Below are positions 50,471 to 59,188 of a stretch of DNA of 64,000 nucleotides, one piece after another. The DNA is from Actinomadura meyerae. GTDB lineage: Bacteria; Actinomycetota; Actinomycetes; Streptosporangiales; Streptosporangiaceae. The DNA lies in assembly GCF_900188445.1 (NCBI RefSeq), contig NZ_FZOR01000004.1:227983-291982 (forward strand), read 5' to 3'. Made by a program: the position numbers and the translations under genes. Numbering within the stretch: position 1 is the stretch's first letter; each line of letters starts with the position of its first letter. Below the pieces are notes generated by a model that was not told the DNA's origin, did no database searches, and saw only the letters and a list, made by a program, of their open reading frames with translations.

Positions 50471-52797
50471 TGGCCGCCACGTTCCTCGGGGTCCGGCACC
50501 ACAGCCCCGCGTGCGCGCGCCTCGTCCGGGACACGATCCGGCGGCTGCGGCCCGCGTACGTGCTGGTCGAGGGCCCCGCCGACTTCGGCCCGCGGATGGA
50601 CGAGCTGCTGCTCGGCCACACCCCGCCCGTCGCGGTGTTCAGCTACTACCGCGACGACGAGCGCGTGCACGCGTCCTGGTCGCCGTTCTGCGACTACTCG
50701 CCGGAATGGGTCGCGCTGAACGAGGGCCGCGCGGCGGGCGCCGAGCTGCGGTTCATCGACCTGCCGGCGTGGCATCCCGCGTTCGCCGAGCGCAGCAACC
50801 GGTACGCCGACGCCGAGCGCCGCTACGCCGAGGTCACCGAGCGGCTCTGCCGGGAGTTCGCCGTCGACAACACCGACATCCTCTGGGACCACCTCTTCGA
50901 GATCGACGCCGACGCCGACGCCGACGCCGACACTGACGGCGACGGGCGGGGCGAGGGCGAGGGGCGGGGGCTCGCGGAGCGGCTCGACGCGTACTTCGCG
51001 CTGCTGCGCGGCGAGGCGGAGGCCGGCCCGGACGACACGGCCCGCGAGGAGTACATGGCGGCGTGGGTGCGGGCGGCCGTCGCCGACGCCGGAGACCGCC
51101 CCGTCGTCGTGGTCACCGGCGGGTTCCACAAGCCCGCCCTGGAGACGCTCACCGCGTCCGGCTCCACCGCGTGGCCGGACGTGCCGGAGCCGCCGGAGGG
51201 CGCGATCGGCGGCGGCTTCCTCGTCCCGTACTCGTTCAAGCGCCTGGACGCCTTCACCGGCTACCAGTCGGGGATGCCGTCGCCGGAGTACTACCAGCGG
51301 CTCTGGGAGGACGGCCCCGAAGCGGCGGCGGGCGCGCTCATCGAGCGCGTCGCGACGCGGCTGCGCGCGCGCCGGCAGGTCGTGTCGACCGCCGACCTGA
51401 TCGCCGCGCGGACCCTCACCGACGGCCTCACCCGGCTGCGCGGCCACCGCGCCCCCGCCAGGGCCGACCTCCTGGACGGTCTGGTGTCCGCCCTGGTGAA
51501 CGACGACCTCGACCAGCGGCTGCCGTGGACGTCGCGCGGCCCGCTCGCCCCCGGCGCCCACCCGACCGTCGTGGAGATGGTCGCCGCGCTCAGCGGGGAC
51601 CGCACCGGGCGGCTGCACCCCGGGACGCCCGCGCCGCCGCTCGTCCACGACGCCGGGGCCGAACTGGAGCGGCTCGGCCTCGACCGGGACGGGCGGGTCG
51701 TCCTCAAGCTGGCGTCGCCGCGCGGCCTGGAGCGCAGCCGCGCCCTGCACCGCCTGCGGGTGCTGGGCGTCCCCGGCGCGTGGCGGGTGTCGGGCCCCGA
51801 GACGGGCGCCGACCCGGTGCTGGAGGAGCGCTGGGAGCTGACCGCCGCCGACCCCGGCGGGCGCCGCCGCGCCGCGCTCATCGAGGCCGGCGCCTACGGG
51901 CCGACGCTCGCCGACGCCGCGGGCGCCGTCCTGGACGAGCGCGTGCACGCCGCCGGCACCGACATGGGGCCGCTCGCCGGCGTGCTGTTCGACGCGGCGC
52001 TGTGTGGCTGCGCCGACCGCTCCGACGGCATCGCCGGGGCGATCGCGGCCGGGATCGCGGGCTCGCCCGACCTCGCCGGGCTCGGCGCCGCGCTCGGCAC
52101 CGTCCTCGGGCTGTGGCGGCACGACCGGGTCCTCGGCACGGCCCGCAGCCCGCTGTTCGGAACGGTCATCGAGGAGTGCACGGCCCGGATCCTGTGGCTC
52201 GCCGAGGGGATCCGCGGCGGGCCCGCGCCCGCCGACCTGCCCCGGCTGGGCGCCGTCGCCGCGGTCCGCGACGCGCTGCTGCACGCCGGTGACGCGCTCG
52301 CCCTCGACCGCGGCGCCGCGCTCGGCGTCGCCCGCCGCGTCGCCGCCGGGCCCGACGTCCCGCCCGACCTGCGCGGCGCCGCGTTCGGGCTCGGCCGGGC
52401 GCTCGGCGACACCGCCGACCCGGCCCGCGCGGTCCGCGGCGCCGCCGGCCCGGACACGCTCGGCGACTGGCTCGCCGGGCTGTTCGCCCTGGCCCGGCAG
52501 GAGGTGCTCGACCCGGACGGGACCGTCCTCGGCGTCCTCGACGAGCTGCTCGGCGACCTGACCGACGGCGACTTCCAGGTGGCGCTGCCCGCCCTGCGGC
52601 AGGCGTTCGGGTTCTTCCCGCCGCGCGAGCGCGAGGCCATCGCCCAGGGGCTGCTGGAGCGGCGCGGCCTGAACGCCCCGGCCCGCACGCTGCTCCGCGC
52701 GGCCGGCGCCCCGCTGCTCATCGCCGAGGCCCGCGCCCTGGAGGAGCGCGTCGACCGGGCCCTGGCGGCCGCCGGCCTGCTCGAAGGAGGATCGTGA
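50470..52797 (+). CDS. DUF5682 protein (YehM-like), possible TraB/ChaN-type fold
   Basis: 775 residues. N-terminal FLGVRHHSPACARLV (about 5-19), YVLVEGPADFG (about 31-41) and VVVVTGGFHKPAL (about 212-224) form a set of conserved His and Glu residues reminiscent of TraB/Tiki/ChaN-EreA metal-dependent hydrolases; this relation is my inference. The rest is helical with LAGLFALARQEVL and ALPALRQAFGFFPPREREAIAQ near the end. An acidic Asp-Ala repeat insert encoded by GACGCC repeats lies near residue 147. The start codon overlaps the MoxR stop by one base (TGATG). Confidence 0.82.
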   Translation: MAATFLGVRHHSPACARLVRDTIRRLRPAYVLVEGPADFGPRMDELLLGHTPPVAVFSYYRDDERVHASWSPFCDYSPEWVALNEGRAAGAELRFIDLPAWHPAFAERSNRYADAERRYAEVTERLCREFAVDNTDILWDHLFEIDADADADADTDGDGRGEGEGRGLAERLDAYFALLRGEAEAGPDDTAREEYMAAWVRAAVADAGDRPVVVVTGGFHKPALETLTASGSTAWPDVPEPPEGAIGGGFLVPYSFKRLDAFTGYQSGMPSPEYYQRLWEDGPEAAAGALIERVATRLRARRQVVSTADLIAARTLTDGLTRLRGHRAPARADLLDGLVSALVNDDLDQRLPWTSRGPLAPGAHPTVVEMVAALSGDRTGRLHPGTPAPPLVHDAGAELERLGLDRDGRVVLKLASPRGLERSRALHRLRVLGVPGAWRVSGPETGADPVLEERWELTAADPGGRRRAALIEAGAYGPTLADAAGAVLDERVHAAGTDMGPLAGVLFDAALCGCADRSDGIAGAIAAGIAGSPDLAGLGAALGTVLGLWRHDRVLGTARSPLFGTVIEECTARILWLAEGIRGGPAPADLPRLGAVAAVRDALLHAGDALALDRGAALGVARRVAAGPDVPPDLRGAAFGLGRALGDTADPARAVRGAAGPDTLGDWLAGLFALARQEVLDPDGTVLGVLDELLGDLTDGDFQVALPALRQAFGFFPPREREAIAQGLLERRGLNAPARTLLRAAGAPLLIAEARALEERVDRALAAAGLLEGGS
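50905..50946 (+). repeat. GACGCC hexanucleotide repeat coding an acidic insert
   Basis: Four perfect GACGCC units (50905-50928) followed by degenerate GACnnn units, encoding an Asp-Ala/Asp-Gly run inside the DUF5682 protein. Slippage-prone and probably variable in length between strains. Confidence 0.8.
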
Positions 52798-53948
52798 TAC
52801 CGCCCGACCTGGAACGCTGGCGGCTCGTGCTCGGCGCCCCCGCCGAGGGGTGCACGGGCGCGCTGTCCGGCGACGCCGCCGAACGGGACGCCGCCCTCGA
52901 GTGGCTCTACGGCCGCGACCCCGACCTCGGCAGGCGCGGCGTGCGGCGCGGGTCCGGCGGCGCGAAGGCCGAGCCCGGCGGGGACCGCACCGGCGGCGAC
53001 GGGCCGTCCCAGCTCACGACCGTCGACTGGCTGGACGCCGTGCACCGGCTCTTCCCCAAGGAGACGATCGAGCGGCTCGAACGCGACGCCGTCGAGCGGT
53101 ACGAGATCCACGAGATCGTCACGGACCCCGCCGTGCTGGAGCGCATCGAGCCGGACGAGACGCTGCTGCGCGCCGTCCTGCGCACCAAGCACCTGATGAA
53201 CCCCGAGGTGCTGGCGCTGGCCCGGCGGATCGTGGAGGCCGTCGTCCGACAGCTGATGGACCGGCTCGCCACCGAGGTCCGGCAGGCGTTCCACGGCACC
53301 CGGTCGCGGCGCCCCAGCCGCATCAAGAACTCCCGCAACTTCGACTTCCACGGGACGATCCGCGCGAACCTCGCGCACTACCGGCCGGACGAGCGCCGCC
53401 TCTACATCGAGAACCCGCGGTTCACGTCCCGGACGCGGCGGCACGTCGAGCAGTGGCAGCTGATCCTGCTCGTCGACCAGTCCGGGTCGATGGCCGGGTC
53501 GGTCGTCCACTCGGCCGTCACCGCGGCGTGCCTGTGGGGGCTGCCCGGCCTGAAGACGCACCTGGTCGCGTTCGACACCTCCGTCGTCGACCTCACCTCC
53601 GACGTCACCGACCCGGTCGAGCTGCTGATGAAGGTGCAGCTCGGCGGCGGCACCGACATCGCGCGGGCCGTCGGCTACGGCGCGGGGCTGGTGGAGAACC
53701 CGCGCCGGACGATCGTCGCGCTCGTCACCGACTTCTACGAGGGCGGCGACGCGTACCGGCTCGTCCGGGAGGTCCGCGGGCTCGTCCAGCAGGGGACGCA
53801 CGTGCTCGGGCTGGCCGCGCTCGACGAGGACGCCGACCCCGACTACGACCGCGCGATGGCGGGGCGGCTCGCCGCCGAGGGCGCGCACGTCGGCGCCATG
53901 ACGCCCGGCCGGCTCGCCGAGTTCGTCGCCGAGCGGATCGGCCGGTGA
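52794..53948 (+). CDS. VWA-domain protein (YehP-like) of the MoxR-VWA operon
   Basis: 384 residues. The C-terminal von Willebrand A domain starts about residue 220 with a complete MIDAS: LLVDQSGSMAGSVVHSA (DxSxS, about 227), GGGTDIARAVGYG (Thr) and ALVTDFYEGGD (Asp). The N-terminal helical part (LFPKETIERLERDAVERYEIHEIVTDPAVLERIEP) is typical of VWA proteins paired with MoxR ATPases. It likely binds Mg2+ through the MIDAS and is the AAA+ partner. GAAGGAGG precedes the GTG, which overlaps the previous stop (GTGA). Confidence 0.9.
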   Translation: MIPPDLERWRLVLGAPAEGCTGALSGDAAERDAALEWLYGRDPDLGRRGVRRGSGGAKAEPGGDRTGGDGPSQLTTVDWLDAVHRLFPKETIERLERDAVERYEIHEIVTDPAVLERIEPDETLLRAVLRTKHLMNPEVLALARRIVEAVVRQLMDRLATEVRQAFHGTRSRRPSRIKNSRNFDFHGTIRANLAHYRPDERRLYIENPRFTSRTRRHVEQWQLILLVDQSGSMAGSVVHSAVTAACLWGLPGLKTHLVAFDTSVVDLTSDVTDPVELLMKVQLGGGTDIARAVGYGAGLVENPRRTIVALVTDFYEGGDAYRLVREVRGLVQQGTHVLGLAALDEDADPDYDRAMAGRLAAEGAHVGAMTPGRLAEFVAERIGR

Positions 53949-55996
53949 GCCGCCCCGTGGTCCGCGCCGACCTGCTCTCGCTCACCCCGGACGCGCTCGC
54001 CGCCCTCGCCAACCGCGGGCTGGTCAAGCGCGCGGCGAAGGACCTGGACGCCGGGAACGGCCCCGAGGTCGCCGTGTCCCCGGACGGCGGCGTCGACGGC
54101 GCCTTCCCGGACGGCACGCGGACGTCCCTGCCGGCCGGGGCCGGGCTGGACGCCGCGACCTGCTCGTGCGCCGCCACCGGGACGTGCCGCCACCGGATCT
54201 GCCTCGTCCTCGCCTACCAGCGGACGGCGGAGGCCGGACCGCCCGGCGCACCCGAATCCGGTGCGGCGTCCGGCGCCGAAGCCGGAGCCGAGACCGAATC
54301 CGCGCCCGAGGCCGGGCCGGCCGCCGGTTCCGCGGACGCGTCCGGGCCGCCGTGGTCGCCCGGCGCGTTCGACGACGACGCGCTCGCCCGCGTCCTCGGG
54401 CAGCGCGCCCTCACCGCCGCGCGCCGCGCCTTCCGCGCCGGGTACTCGGCGAAGCTCCGCCGCCCCACCGCGGAGGACCCGGTGGCCCACGCGGAGCTGC
54501 CGTCCTGCACCGTCCGGTTCCTCGTGCCGGGCGAGCTCGGCTACGTCCACACCGACGCCGTCGCCGCGATGCGCGGCGAGGTCACCGTGCTCGCGGCCTG
54601 GGCGTTCCGCGCCGCCGACGAGCGCGGCCTCACCGGCACCGAGGTCCGCCTCGACGTGGGCGGCGCGCCGGGGGCGGCCCGCGGCGACGGCGGCGCCGCG
54701 CTCGACACAGCGCTCGACCTGGCCGGCGGGCTCCTGCTGGAGGGCGCCGCGAACGCGGGCCCGGTGCCGGCCGCCGCGCTCGGCCGCACCGCCGCCGACC
54801 TGGCCGGACGCGGCATGCACTGGCCGGCCGCCGCGCTGGAGGACCTGGCCGCCCAGCTCACCGCCCACCACGAGCGCCGCGCCGACCACGACCCCGCGCT
54901 GGTCGCCGAGCTGCTCGCCGAGATCCACGCCCGGCACCGCGCCGCCGCCGGGCCGGACCGCACCCAGGCGCTCGGCACCGACGAGCGCGCCGAGACCCCG
55001 CTGCGCCGCGTCCGGCTGGTCGGGCTCGGCTGCCGCGTCGCGGGCACCGACGACTCCCGCACCGCCGACATCTACCTCGCGGACGCCGGTACCGGCGTGG
55101 TGCTGGTCCTGCGGCGCCGCTGGGACGTCCCCGACGGCGAGCGGCTCACCGGCGCCGACCTCGCCGGGCGCCGCGTCCTTGGGGTGCCGCTGCGGTCGCT
55201 CGCCGCCTCGAACGTGGTGTCGGAGAGCGCGTCGCGCAGCGCCGGCCGGGTCGTCCGCGTCACCGCCGGCCGGATCGCGAAGACCACGGTCACGCCGCTC
55301 GGCGACGCCTGGCACAGCCTGCCCGCTGCGCTGCTCGTGCGCGACCTCGCGGCCGAGGCCCGCGCGCTGGACGCGCTGCCGCCCCGCCTCGTCCGCCCCC
55401 GCGTCGCGGCGGAACTGGTCCGCGCCGTGGAGATCGCCGAGGTCCGCGGCATCGGCTACCATCCCGGCGCGCAGCGCCTGGAGGCCGTGGTCGCGGACGC
55501 GGCCGGGACCGCCGCCGTCGTGTCCGCCGACTACAGCCCGCACCGGCCCGCCGCGCTCGACGCGCTCGCCGCCGCGCTGGAGGACGGCCCCCGGCTGGTG
55601 GCCGGCACCGTCCGCAGGGACCGCGGCGGCATCGTCATCGACCCGTTCGCCGTCATGACCGGGAGCGGCGCCGTCGTCCCCGACCTGACGCCCGGCGACG
55701 GCACCGCCGCGCTCGACGCCCCGCCGCCCGCCGCCGGCGACCCGCTCACCCGCGCGCTGGCGGAGGCCCTCGCCGCCGGTGCCGAGGCCGCGCACCGCGG
55801 GCTCCTGTACGCAACGCCCGGCCTGCGGGAGCGGATCGCCCGCACCGGGCGCGACCTGGAGCGCGCCGGGCTGCGCGCCGCCGCGGCGGCCGTCGCCGAC
55901 CTCGCCGCGGCGCTCGCCGCCGACGACCCGCACCGCACGGTCCGCGCGTGGGCCACCGCCCACATCAGGCTGCTGACGACCGCCGAGCTCCGCTGA
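53945..55996 (+). CDS. SWIM zinc-finger protein (YehQ-like)
   Basis: 683 residues. A SWIM motif at about 73-90 (CSCAATGTCRHRICLVLAY; CxC...CxH) follows the N-terminal AALANRGLVKRAAKDL. An Ala/Glu-rich linker and a large C-terminal domain (VRLVGLGCRVAGTDDSRTADIYLAD, VLVLRRRWDVPDGERLTGADLAGRRVLG) follow. SWIM domains bind DNA or proteins. The C-terminal part is not otherwise recognised. Last gene of the five-gene operon; GTG overlaps the VWA stop. Length equals what I recall for YehQ-type proteins. Confidence 0.85.
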   Translation: MSRPVVRADLLSLTPDALAALANRGLVKRAAKDLDAGNGPEVAVSPDGGVDGAFPDGTRTSLPAGAGLDAATCSCAATGTCRHRICLVLAYQRTAEAGPPGAPESGAASGAEAGAETESAPEAGPAAGSADASGPPWSPGAFDDDALARVLGQRALTAARRAFRAGYSAKLRRPTAEDPVAHAELPSCTVRFLVPGELGYVHTDAVAAMRGEVTVLAAWAFRAADERGLTGTEVRLDVGGAPGAARGDGGAALDTALDLAGGLLLEGAANAGPVPAAALGRTAADLAGRGMHWPAAALEDLAAQLTAHHERRADHDPALVAELLAEIHARHRAAAGPDRTQALGTDERAETPLRRVRLVGLGCRVAGTDDSRTADIYLADAGTGVVLVLRRRWDVPDGERLTGADLAGRRVLGVPLRSLAASNVVSESASRSAGRVVRVTAGRIAKTTVTPLGDAWHSLPAALLVRDLAAEARALDALPPRLVRPRVAAELVRAVEIAEVRGIGYHPGAQRLEAVVADAAGTAAVVSADYSPHRPAALDALAAALEDGPRLVAGTVRRDRGGIVIDPFAVMTGSGAVVPDLTPGDGTAALDAPPPAAGDPLTRALAEALAAGAEAAHRGLLYATPGLRERIARTGRDLERAGLRAAAAAVADLAAALAADDPHRTVRAWATAHIRLLTTAELR

Positions 55997-55998
55997 TC

Positions 55999-56026
55999 CC
56001 GGCGCCCGGCCGGGCGGATCGCCGCC
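55999..56026. terminator. GC-rich hairpin between convergent genes
   Basis: The 33-base gap between the SWIM gene stop and the convergent hydrolase stop contains CCCGGC ... GCCGGG arms enclosing the 12-base palindrome GCCCGGCCGGGC. Probable bidirectional terminator; stem boundaries are approximate. Confidence 0.4.
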
Positions 56027-56029
56027 GGG

Positions 56030-56968
56030 TCAGGCGCGGCAGGTGAGGGGCCGGCCGCCGTTGTAGGCGACCATGTCGCCGAGGGCGGCGGCCTGGTCGA
56101 TGTCGCCGCCCGGTTCGAGGCCGTCCAGCTCGGCGTAGGCGCGGTACAGGTTGCCGACGAGCCGCTCGGAGTCGGGCCACTCCGCGAACGGGCCGAGGTC
56201 GGCCTCCCGCGCGGCCTCCAGCGGCGCCAGCCCGGCCTCCTTCGCCGCGGCGGCCGTCTCCTGCACGAACCGCGCGTAGGCGATGACGCCGCCGACCAGC
56301 TCGGGGCCGCCGACGGGGCCGTGCCCGGGGACGATCGTCTCCGCGCCGAGCGGGGCGACGACCTCCTCCAGCACCCGGATCGCCCCCGCGACCGACCCCT
56401 GCATCAGGAACGGGGTGACGCCGTTGAACAGCAGGTCGCCGCTGAACAGGACGCGCCGCTCCGGGATCCAGACGATGGAGTCGTTCGTGGTGTGCGCGGG
56501 CGTCCCCACGTGCCGGACCTCGCAGCGCAGGTCGTCCGCCCACACCGTCACGCCCTCGGTGTAGGTGAGGAACGGCGGCTCGATCTCGACGTGGCCCCAG
56601 TCCACCTTCGTCCAGAACGGCTCGTCGAACGGCCTGCCCCAGGCGAGCACGCCCTCCCGCGTCCGCTCGTGCCCGACCACGGTGGCGCCCGGGAACAGGT
56701 GGTTGCCGAACGTGTGGTCGCCGTGGTGGTGGGTGTTGACCAGCGTCCGGACGGGCCGGTCCGACACCGACCGGATCGCCTCCAGGTAGGCGCGGGTGCG
56801 GCGCTCGGTCGAGCACGAGTCCACGCTGACGACCCCGCGCACCCCGGTGAGGAAGCCGGTGTTGTTGATCCACCACGTGCCGTCGGGCTGGACGTAGGCG
56901 AAGACCCCGTCCGAGACCTCCTGCAGGCGTGGGCTTCCGGGGCCGTCGAGGCCGGGCGCGTCGCTCAT
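56030..56968 (-). CDS. metallo-beta-lactamase-fold hydrolase
   Basis: 312 residues. Zinc motif NTHHHGDHTFGNHLFPGA (HxHxDH) near residue 78, then VGTPAHTTNDSIVWIPERRVLFSGDLLFNGV (His and Asp ligands) and IVPGHGPVGG. The N-terminus VSDGVFAYVQPDGTWWINNTGFLTG is common in SoxH/cyclase-like members of polyketide and degradation clusters. Substrate unknown. Lies 70 bases downstream of the mreB-like gene on the same strand. Confidence 0.85.
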   Translation of the reverse strand: MSDAPGLDGPGSPRLQEVSDGVFAYVQPDGTWWINNTGFLTGVRGVVSVDSCSTERRTRAYLEAIRSVSDRPVRTLVNTHHHGDHTFGNHLFPGATVVGHERTREGVLAWGRPFDEPFWTKVDWGHVEIEPPFLTYTEGVTVWADDLRCEVRHVGTPAHTTNDSIVWIPERRVLFSGDLLFNGVTPFLMQGSVAGAIRVLEEVVAPLGAETIVPGHGPVGGPELVGGVIAYARFVQETAAAAKEAGLAPLEAAREADLGPFAEWPDSERLVGNLYRAYAELDGLEPGGDIDQAAALGDMVAYNGGRPLTCRA

Positions 56969-57038
56969 GCCGGCGTAGTCTAACCGGGCGGCGCGGGACC
57001 GGCCGGGCGGCGCGTCTCGCCGGGGCGTGCGGCGCCGG

Positions 57039-58097
57039 TCAGTATTCGGGCAGCGTGGTCAGCACGTGCGGGCGCGGCGAGGACTTGCGCGCCGACGGCT
57101 CGCCGCTGCCGGCCGAGCGGAGCACCTCCCCGGCGCCGAGCACGGCCGCGTCGCCGGTGTCGTCGCCGAGCCGCGCCTCCAGTCCGGTCCGCTCCCGGAT
57201 CATCCGCTCCAGGCCGGGCAGCCGGGCGCAGCCGCCGGTGAGCGTGATGCCGACGCTCACCAGGTCGCCGGAGATCTCGGGGGAGCAGCCGGTGAGCCCG
57301 GCCCGGATCGCGTCCACGATCTCGGTCACCGGCCCGCTGATCGCGCGGCCGATGTCCAGCGTGGTGAGCACGACCTCGCGCGGCATCCCGGTGGCGATGT
57401 CGCGGCCGGTCACCACGGTCTGCCGGACCGGCCGCCGGCCGAGCGGCGGCACCTCCCCGACCTCCAGCTTCGCCCGCTCGGCGGCGGACCGCGACAGCGC
57501 GACGCCGTGCTCGCGCCGGACCATCGCGACGATCGCGCGGTCCAGCGCGGAGCCGCCGATCCGGGCGGTGTGCGAGGTGACGAGCCCGCCGAAGGCGATG
57601 ACGCCGGTGTCGGTGACGTCGGCGCCGACGCAGGCGATGACGGCGATCTCGGGCCGGGAGGCCGAGGTCATCCCCATCCCGATCGCGGCGGCGATGGGCG
57701 TCGGCACGAGCGTGAGGCGCCGCGCGCCGGCCTGGTAGGCGGAGAACTGCAGGGCCCGGTAGTGCACGGACGTCATCCCGCTCGGCACCGTGACGACGAG
57801 CCGGGGGCGGGCGGTGTAGTGGCGGCGGTGGTGCCGGCGGACGAGGTGGCGCATGAGGTACTCGGCCTCGTCGGTCTCGGTCGGCGCGCCGGCCCGGATC
57901 GGCCGGACGAGCGTGACGTCGGGGTTGCGCCCGGCCATCTCCCGGGCGGGCCGCCCCAGCGCGAGGATGTGCCCGGTGTCCCGGGACCGGGCGAGCACGG
58001 ACGGCTCGCGGCACACCACGCCGCGGTCCCGCACGTGCATGCGCACGGTGTCGCTGCCCAGGTCGATAGCGGTGTCACGGCCCGCGAAGTCCCACAT
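57039..58097 (-). CDS. MreB-like rod-shape/actin homologue
   Basis: 352 residues of the bacterial actin family. Phosphate 1 GRDTAIDLGSDTVRMHVRDRGVV (about 6-28), VVTVPSGMTSVHYRAL, adenosine-pocket and phosphate 2 segments IAVIACVGADVTDTGVIAFGG, and a C-terminal GITLTGGCARLPGLERMIRERTGL. MreB polymerises under the membrane and guides wall synthesis; actinomycete paralogues also act in spore-wall formation. No mreC/mreD neighbours are present, so it is a stand-alone paralogue. Start at ATG with GGGAGGGA 5-6 bases upstream; the longer frame would include an inverted-repeat leader. Confidence 0.85.
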   Translation of the reverse strand: MWDFAGRDTAIDLGSDTVRMHVRDRGVVCREPSVLARSRDTGHILALGRPAREMAGRNPDVTLVRPIRAGAPTETDEAEYLMRHLVRRHHRRHYTARPRLVVTVPSGMTSVHYRALQFSAYQAGARRLTLVPTPIAAAIGMGMTSASRPEIAVIACVGADVTDTGVIAFGGLVTSHTARIGGSALDRAIVAMVRREHGVALSRSAAERAKLEVGEVPPLGRRPVRQTVVTGRDIATGMPREVVLTTLDIGRAISGPVTEIVDAIRAGLTGCSPEISGDLVSVGITLTGGCARLPGLERMIRERTGLEARLGDDTGDAAVLGAGEVLRSAGSGEPSARKSSPRPHVLTTLPEY

Positions 58098-58122
58098 CGC
58101 GTCCCTCCCAATCGCCCCGAAA

Positions 58123-58153
58123 GTCGCAAGAGTCTTGTTGATGCCCTTGCGAC
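58123..58153 (-). promoter_or_regulatory. inverted repeat upstream of mreB-like gene
   Basis: GTCGCAAG (58123-58130) and CTTGCGAC (58146-58153) are perfect inverted repeats with a 15-base spacer, 26-56 bases before the start codon. It may be an operator or a leader hairpin. Confidence 0.5.
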
Positions 58154-58241
58154 CTGCGGCGATGCCCACGGGCGGGTAAGCGAATCGCAACGACCCGGTG
58201 ATCACCGATCCGGCATGTCCGGAACGTCCGAGGCGTTGGAA

Positions 58242-58272
58242 TGCCCGCCCGGCGCGCGGCACCGGGCGGGCA
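58242..58272 (-). terminator. terminator of the zinc transporter operon
   Basis: Perfect 11-bp stem TGCCCGCCCGG / CCGGGCGGGCA with a 9-base loop, 23 bases past the znuB stop in the direction of transcription. Confidence 0.75.
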
Positions 58273-58294
58273 CCAAGAGTTCATGTGGGAACGA

Positions 58295-59188
58295 TCAGGC
58301 GGGCACCGCGTCCGGCCGGGACGCGCCGCGCCGCGCCGTCCAGCCGCGCCGGGCGCGGACCGCCCCGGCCGCGCGGCACCCCGCGTACAGGACGAACGAG
58401 ATGGTCGTCACGTACGGGCTGATGGGGACGCTGGAGCCGAGCGACAGCAGGATCCCGCCCACCACCGACACGGTCGCGAACACCGCGCTCAGCACCGGCA
58501 CGAGCACCGGCGACGCGGTGACCCGCACCGCCGCGGCGGCCGGCGTGCAGAGCAGCGCGAGCACCAGCAGAGCCCCCACCACCTGCACGGACACCGCGAC
58601 CGCGAGCCCGAGCACGAGCGTGAACGCCAGTGCGAGCGCCCGCACCGGGACGCCCCGCGCTGCCGCCACGTCCGGGTCGAGGCTGGCGAACGCCAGCGGC
58701 CGCCACATGAGCGCGAGGCACACCAGCACCACCGCCGAGGTGCCGAGCAGCCACGACAGCCGCGGCGTGTCGATCGCGGCGATCTGCCCGGTGAGCAGCC
58801 CGAACTTGTTGGCCGACCGGCCCTTGTACAGGGACAGGAACAGCACGCCGAGCCCGAGCCCGAACGGCATCAGCACGCCGATGGCCGAGCCGCGGTCGCG
58901 CGCCCGCGCGCCGAGCAGCCCGATCAGCGCGGCCGCGGCCAGCGCGCCCGCGACCGAGCCGCCCGCCACGCTCGCCCCGAGCAGCAGCGCGCCCGCCGCA
59001 CCCGCGAACGACAGCTCGCTGATGCCGTGCACGGCGAACGGGAGGTCGCGCATGACGACGAACGTCCCGGCGAGCCCGCCCACGAGCCCGAGCACGGCGC
59101 CCGCGACCAGCGAGTTGCGGACGAGCCCGAGCAGCGCGCCGTAGTCCTGGAAGTCGAAGACCTCGTGCAAGATCGCGGTCCAGCTCAT
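58295..59188 (-). CDS. znuB: zinc ABC transporter permease
   Basis: 297 residues, ABC-3 family with 8-9 membrane helices (LVAGAVLGLVGGLAGTFVVMRDLPFAVHGISELSFAGAAGALLLGA is the conserved start; VPVRALALAFTLVLGLAVAVSVQVVGALLVLALLCTPAAAA the later core). Transports Zn2+ or Mn2+ across the membrane; the upstream Zur box points to zinc. Its ATG overlaps the ATPase stop (ATGA). A basic tail ends the protein before the terminator. Confidence 0.9.
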   Translation of the reverse strand: MSWTAILHEVFDFQDYGALLGLVRNSLVAGAVLGLVGGLAGTFVVMRDLPFAVHGISELSFAGAAGALLLGASVAGGSVAGALAAAALIGLLGARARDRGSAIGVLMPFGLGLGVLFLSLYKGRSANKFGLLTGQIAAIDTPRLSWLLGTSAVVLVCLALMWRPLAFASLDPDVAAARGVPVRALALAFTLVLGLAVAVSVQVVGALLVLALLCTPAAAAVRVTASPVLVPVLSAVFATVSVVGGILLSLGSSVPISPYVTTISFVLYAGCRAAGAVRARRGWTARRGASRPDAVPA

